Shown here piece by piece: positions 59,634-64,000 of a stretch of DNA of 64,000 nt. The notes under the pieces were generated by a model. The model did no database searches, had not been told where the DNA came from, and was given only the letters and a program-made list of their open reading frames with translations. The stretch comes from Amaurobius ferox (taxonomy: Eukaryota > Arthropoda > Arachnida > Araneae > Amaurobiidae), in contig OX578136.1 in the NCBI GenBank assembly GCA_951213105.1, positions 160,010,178 to 160,074,177 of the forward strand, given 5' to 3'. How positions within the stretch are numbered: position 1 is the stretch's first letter; each line of letters begins with the position of its first letter. The position numbers and the translations under genes were made by a program.

Positions 59634-62219
59634 TATATACTAATTTCCAAGTGTCCGTCTGTCTGTCCGTTTGTCTGTCACGCTTCTTTTAGGCACTTCC
59701 CGAATAGATAGAGACTTGCAATTTGGTAAACGGCTCAGTTGTTCGATAAAACCGAATCGAATCGAATTTTTCGAAAACGTTCTATAGAGGTGGTGCCCCA
59801 CACCAAACCGAACCGTAATCGAATTTTTCGAAAACGTTCTATAGAGCTGGTGCCCCACACCAAAACGTTCGAAAAGTGAAATGACGGGAAAGCATGCTTT
59901 GCGATGAGATAGAGACTTCAAATTTGGTATATGTGTAAATCACTCGAAAGGAAGAAAGTGTGCAATTTCAGGTTTCTAATATTTTCTACTTAAGGGGGGG
60001 GGGGGGTGCCCCACACCAAAACGTTCGAAAAGTGAAATGACGGGAAAGCATGCTTTGCGATGAGATAGAGACTTCAAATTTGGTATATGTGTAAATCACT
60101 CGAAAGGAAGAAAGTGTGCAATTTCAGGTTTCTAATATTTTCTACTTAAGGGGGGGGGGGGGGGGGTGCAGCACACTAAAACGTTCGAAAAGTGAAATGA
60201 TAGGAGAGCATGCTTTGCGTTGAGATAGAGACTTCAAATTTGGAGTATGGGTAAATCGTCTGAATTAAAGAAAGTGTGGAATTTCAGATTTCCAATATTT
60301 TCTACTTAAGGGGATGCGGCACACTAAAACGTTCGAAAAGTGAAATGATCGGAAAGAATGCTTTGCGACGAGGTAGACACTTCAAATTTGGTGTATGGGT
60401 AAATCCTTTGAAAAGGAGAAAATATGCAATTTCAGATTTCCAATATTTTTAACTTAAGTATGTGCCGCACACTAAAACTTTTGAAAAGTGAAATGAAGAA
60501 AAAGTATGCTTTGCAATGAGGTAAAGACTTCAAATATGGTGTATGGGTAAATCGTTCGAAAGGAAGAAAGTGTGCAATTTCAGATTTCCAATATTTTCTA
60601 CTTAAGGGGATGCCACACACCAAAATGTTCGATTTACAGAAGAAATGAGAAAACGCTCCTTTAAAATTTAATAGAGGCTTGAAATTTGGTATATGCTCTA
60701 ATCATTTGAAAAAAAAAAACACAAAACGAATATAGTTTTCTAAAATGTTCCTTTAGGGGGTACTCCAGAGAAAAACGTTCGAAAGATGAATTGATAAAAA
60801 AAACACGGAAATACGGATGAGATACAGATTTCAAATTTGGTGTATGGGTAGATAGTTTGGAAGGAAGAAAGTGTACAATTTCAATTTTCCAAATTTTCTA
60901 CTTTAGGTGTGCCGCACACCAAAATATTCGATTTGCAGAATAAATGAGAAAACGCTCCTTTAAAATTTGATAGAGGCTTGAAATTCGGTATATGGGCTAA
61001 TCATTTGATGGAAACACCCAAGACAAATATAGTTTTTCAAAAATGTTCGTTTGAGGGGGTGCTCCAGAGTAAAACGTTCGAAAAGTGAATTGATGAAAAC
61101 CATGCTTCGGATTGAGATAGAGATATCAAATTTGGTATAAGGGTAGATAGATTGAAAGGAAGAAAGTGTAAAATTTCAGTTTGCCAATATTTTCTACTTT
61201 AGGGGGTGCCGCACACCAAAATGTTCGATTTTCGGAATAAAGGAGAAACGCCCTTTTAAAACGTGATAGAGGCTTGATATTTGATATATGGGAAAATAAT
61301 CTGACAGAAATCACAAAAGGAATAGAGTTTTTTTTTAAATGTATAGTTAAGGGGGTGGGTACTCCACACAAAAGCATTCGAAAGATGAAATGCTAGAAGA
61401 GTATGCTTCGCGATGAGATAGAGACTTCAAATTTAGTGTTCGGTTAAAAGTTGGAAAGGAAGAAAGTGTGCAATTTCAGTTTTCCAACATTTGTTATTGT
61501 AGGGGGTTCCGCTCCCTAAAATGTTCGATTTACCGAACAAATGAAAAACACCTCCTTTACAATGCGATAGAGACTTAAAATTTAGTATATGGGCTAACCA
61601 TTTGACAAAAAAAAAAACAAAGATGAATACTGTTTGACAAAAATGTTCTTTAACGGAGTGCTACACAGAAAAACGTTCGAAAGGTGAAGTGATAGAAAAA
61701 CATGCTTCTTGATAGGATAGCGATTTCAAATTTGATGTACGGATAGATAGTTTGAAAGGAAGAGAGTGTGAAATTATAGATTTCCAATATTTGTTACTTT
61801 AAGGGGTGCGCACACTAATATGTTCGATTTTCCTAATAAATGAGGCACGCTTCCTTTTAAATGTAATAGAGGCTTGATATTTGGTATTTGGGCCAATCAT
61901 CTGATAAAAAACAAAAGACAAACAGAGTTTTTCAAAAATGTTCATTTATGGATGTGGTCCTACAGAAAAAAGTTCCAAAGGAGAAATAATAATATAGGAG
62001 TCCCTCGGGATGAGATAGACTTTAATGTAGTGTTAGGGTAGATAATTCGAAAGGAAGAAATGCTCAAATTTAGTTCCCCAATATTTTCTTCTTTAGAGGG
62101 TTCTGCACACCAAAATATTCGATTTGTCGAATAAATGTAAAACGCGAATTATTAAAAATTTACATTATTCAGAGGTTGCTTATTGCGAGACTGTTGATTT
62201 TCAACGGGTATTCGGCTAG
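59634..62219 (+). mobile_element. Helitron array unit 8 (2,586 bp)
   Basis: It contains two long G runs (59995-60006, 60150-60166), a doubled promoter-proximal block (59745-59850) and a near-direct ~150-bp duplication (about 59850-60000 and 60005-60150). Confidence 0.75.
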
Positions 62220-63859
62220 TATATACTAATTGCCAAGTATCCGTCTGTCTGTCTGTCTGTCCGTCTGTCTCTCAGGCCTTTTATAGGCACTTCCCGAAAA
62301 GATAGAGATTTGCAATTTGGTGCATGGCTCGATCGTTCGATAAAACCCCCTGGAAAAATCGAATTTTTCGGAAACGTTCTTTACAGGGTGGTGCTCCACA
62401 CCAAAATGTTCGAAAAGTGAAATAATAGGAAAGCATACTTTGCTATAAGATAGAGACTTCAAATTTGGCGTATTGGTAAATCGTTCGAAAGCTAGAAAGT
62501 GTGCATATTCAGATTTCCAATATTTTCTTCTTAAGGGGGTGCTGCACACCAAAATGTTCGATTTACCGAAAAAATGAGAAACAGCTTCTTTAAAATTTGA
62601 TAGAGGCTTGAAATTAGGTAAATGGACTAATCATTTGATGAAAACACCCAAGGTCAATATAGCTTCTCAAAAATGTTCGTTTAAGGGGGTACTCCAGAGG
62701 AAAACTTTCGAAAGGTGAATTAATAAGAAAACATACTTCGGGATGAGATAGAGATTTGAAATTTGGTGTACGGGTAGATAATTTGGAAGGAAGAAAGTGA
62801 ACAATTTTAGTTTTCCAATATTTTCTACTTTAGGGGGTGCCGCACACAAAAATGTTCGATTTTCGGAATGAAGTAGAAACACTCCTTTTAGAACGTGATA
62901 GAGGCTTGATATTTAATATATGGGCGAATCATTTAATAGAAAACACAAAAAGAATGGAGTGTTTCAAAAATGTATATTTAGGATTGGGGGGGGATGGGGT
63001 ACTCTACAGAAAAACATTCGAAAGGTGAAATGATACAAAAAGCATGCTTTGAGATGAGATAGAGACTTCAAATTTGGTATACCTGTAGATAGTTAGAAAG
63101 TAAGAAAGTGTGCATTTTCAGTTTTCCAACATTTGCTATTGTAAGGGATGCCGCACACTAAAATGTTCGATTTGAGGAACAAATGAAAAACGCCTCCTTT
63201 ACAATGTGATAGAGGCTTGAAATTCAGTATATGGGGTAATCATTTCATAAAAAAACCCTAAGATTATTACGGTTTTTCGAAAATGATCATTTAAGGGGGT
63301 GCAACACAGAAAAACGTTCGAAATATGAAGTGATAGAAAAGCATGCTTCACGATAGGATAGAGACATCAAATTTGGTGTACTGGTAGATAGTTTGAAAGG
63401 AAGAATGTGTGCAATTTCAGATTTCCAATATTTGCAACTTTAGGGGGAGCCGAACACCAATATTTTCGATTTTTGGAATAAATGAGATACGCTTCCTTTT
63501 AAATGTGACAGAGGCTCGATATTTGGTATATGGGCCAATCATCTAATAAGCAACTTAAGATGAACAGAGTTTTTCGAAAATGTCCATTTATGGGTGTGCT
63601 CCACAGAAAAACGTTCGAAATGGGAGATACAATAGTATGCTTCGGGATGAGATAGAAACTTTAATTTGGTGTACTGGTAGATAGTTCGAAAGGAAGACGT
63701 GCGCAATTTAAAATTTACAATATTTTCTTCTTTAGGGAATTCCTCACACTAAAGTATTCGATTTGCCGAATAAATGTGAATCGCGATTTATTAAAAAAAT
63801 GGCAATATTCAGGGGTTGCTTATTGCGAGACTGTTGATTTTCAACGGGTATTCGGCTAG
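62220..63859 (+). mobile_element. Helitron array unit 9 (1,640 bp)
   Basis: The last unit. Its CTAG (63856-63859) is followed by TACTTACCC, which continues the host element left of the array. Confidence 0.8.
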
Positions 63860-64000
63860 TACTTACCCTAAACATTGAACTGTATATGTAGGATAGGTAT
63901 AAAGATTAAACTTAAGTTTTGAGACCAAAGTAACACTTGTTATTGATGAAATCCATCCCTGAATACCTGCATTGATCTTATTCTTGCAACAAGTTATCTC
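63860..64000. other. right flank of the Helitron array
   Basis: TACTTACCCTAAACATTG onward looks like the degenerate right end of the 0.95-kb element (TACTTTCCTTATACATAATG in intact copies), then unassigned intron. Confidence 0.5.

Larger units (their letters stand above)
45816..63859 (+). mobile_element. 18-kb head-to-tail Helitron-like array (nine units)
   Basis: Nine 3' ends share the hairpin CCGTTGA-TTT-TCAACGG (two with CTGTTGA), then GTATTCGG and CTAG followed by T. They lie at 47383, 48639, 51077, 54034, 55773, 58126, 59633, 62219 and 63859. Each is followed at once by a new 5' end, TACTAATTGCCAAGTGTCC. The first unit starts TCTATTATCTATCC after A; the second starts TCTATCTTCTATTTTT directly after CTAG. 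Units contain tandem ~150-165 bp subrepeats with AAACGTTCGAAAAGTGAAATG and CAATTTCAGATTTCCAATA. No Rep/helicase coding is present; all ORFs here are frames of the subrepeats. Confidence 0.85.

Noticed and set aside
45820..63028. About sixty short ORFs with shared words (SLSHRKACFPIISLFERFGV, LSRKYWKSEIAHFLPFERF) on the minus strand
   Set aside because: They are the Helitron subrepeat translated in reverse. The wording follows the DNA period, the frames stop at every subrepeat border and there is no codon-level conservation.
45816..63859. LTR or LINE array
   Set aside because: No target duplication, poly(A), TG...CA ends or reverse-transcriptase frames; hairpin plus CTAG ends and A|T borders fit Helitrons better.

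Overview
The window looks like AT-rich animal nuclear DNA, most likely arthropod. The only host gene I can support is part of a sodium-activated (Slo2/KCNT, 'Slack'-type) potassium channel on the + strand. The evidence is split reading frames with clean GT-AG splice sites (one GC-AG), several short-interspersed-element families with RNA-polymerase-III-type heads, long microsatellites and abundant non-coding transposons. The channel resembles arthropod/invertebrate Slo2 proteins as I remember them. A chelicerate such as a spider is a guess from the repeat style only. There is no prokaryotic gene structure, CRISPR array or operon.

Layout. Seven Slo2 exons lie at 327-375, 4836-4895, 5432-5506, 28906-28989, 34937-35031, 41170-41353 and 42078-42242. 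Spliced, they give about 237 continuous residues, from the second membrane segment through S3, S4, S5, the TVGYGD pore and S6 into the first RCK domain. The N-terminal exons lie upstream of the window. The rest of the cytoplasmic gating ring lies downstream of it, beyond the repeat block that fills the last 18 kb. Nearly all other ORFs are chance frames in repeats.

The introns are a transposon landscape. 0.5-2 kb: short interspersed elements with tRNA-like heads. 3.2-4.1, 20.4-21.4 and 44.1-45.1 kb: three copies of a ~0.95 kb element with 13-bp terminal inverted repeats. 7.05-10.46 and 12.78-17.16 kb: minus-strand Helitrons, the second split by a 2.1 kb element at a TTAA site. 11.74-12.31 kb: a TA-flanked pogo-like element. 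17.24-17.39 kb: a TTAA-flanked miniature element. 18.3-19.15 kb: a tandem array. 22.0-26.4 kb: a 182/183-bp satellite with higher-order structure. 29.3-30.3 kb: a fold-back element. 32.3-32.7 and 39.15-39.55 kb: two full 5S-rRNA-headed SINEs with target duplications. 34.2-34.6 kb: a 31-bp minisatellite. 36.5-38.0 kb: a decayed Tc1-like transposase with an internal tandem expansion. 38.47-38.59 kb: a (TA)n tract.

From 45,816 to 63,859 there is one 18,044-bp block of nine head-to-tail Helitron-like units. Each ends in the same hairpin plus CTAG. The block starts with TC after an A and ends with CTAG before a T, inside a copy of the 0.95 kb element, so it behaves as one Helitron insertion. Inside it are a 2,438-bp near-exact tandem duplication and a short inverted segment. 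This array is the most unusual structure I found. I see no self-contained, previously undescribed protein system.
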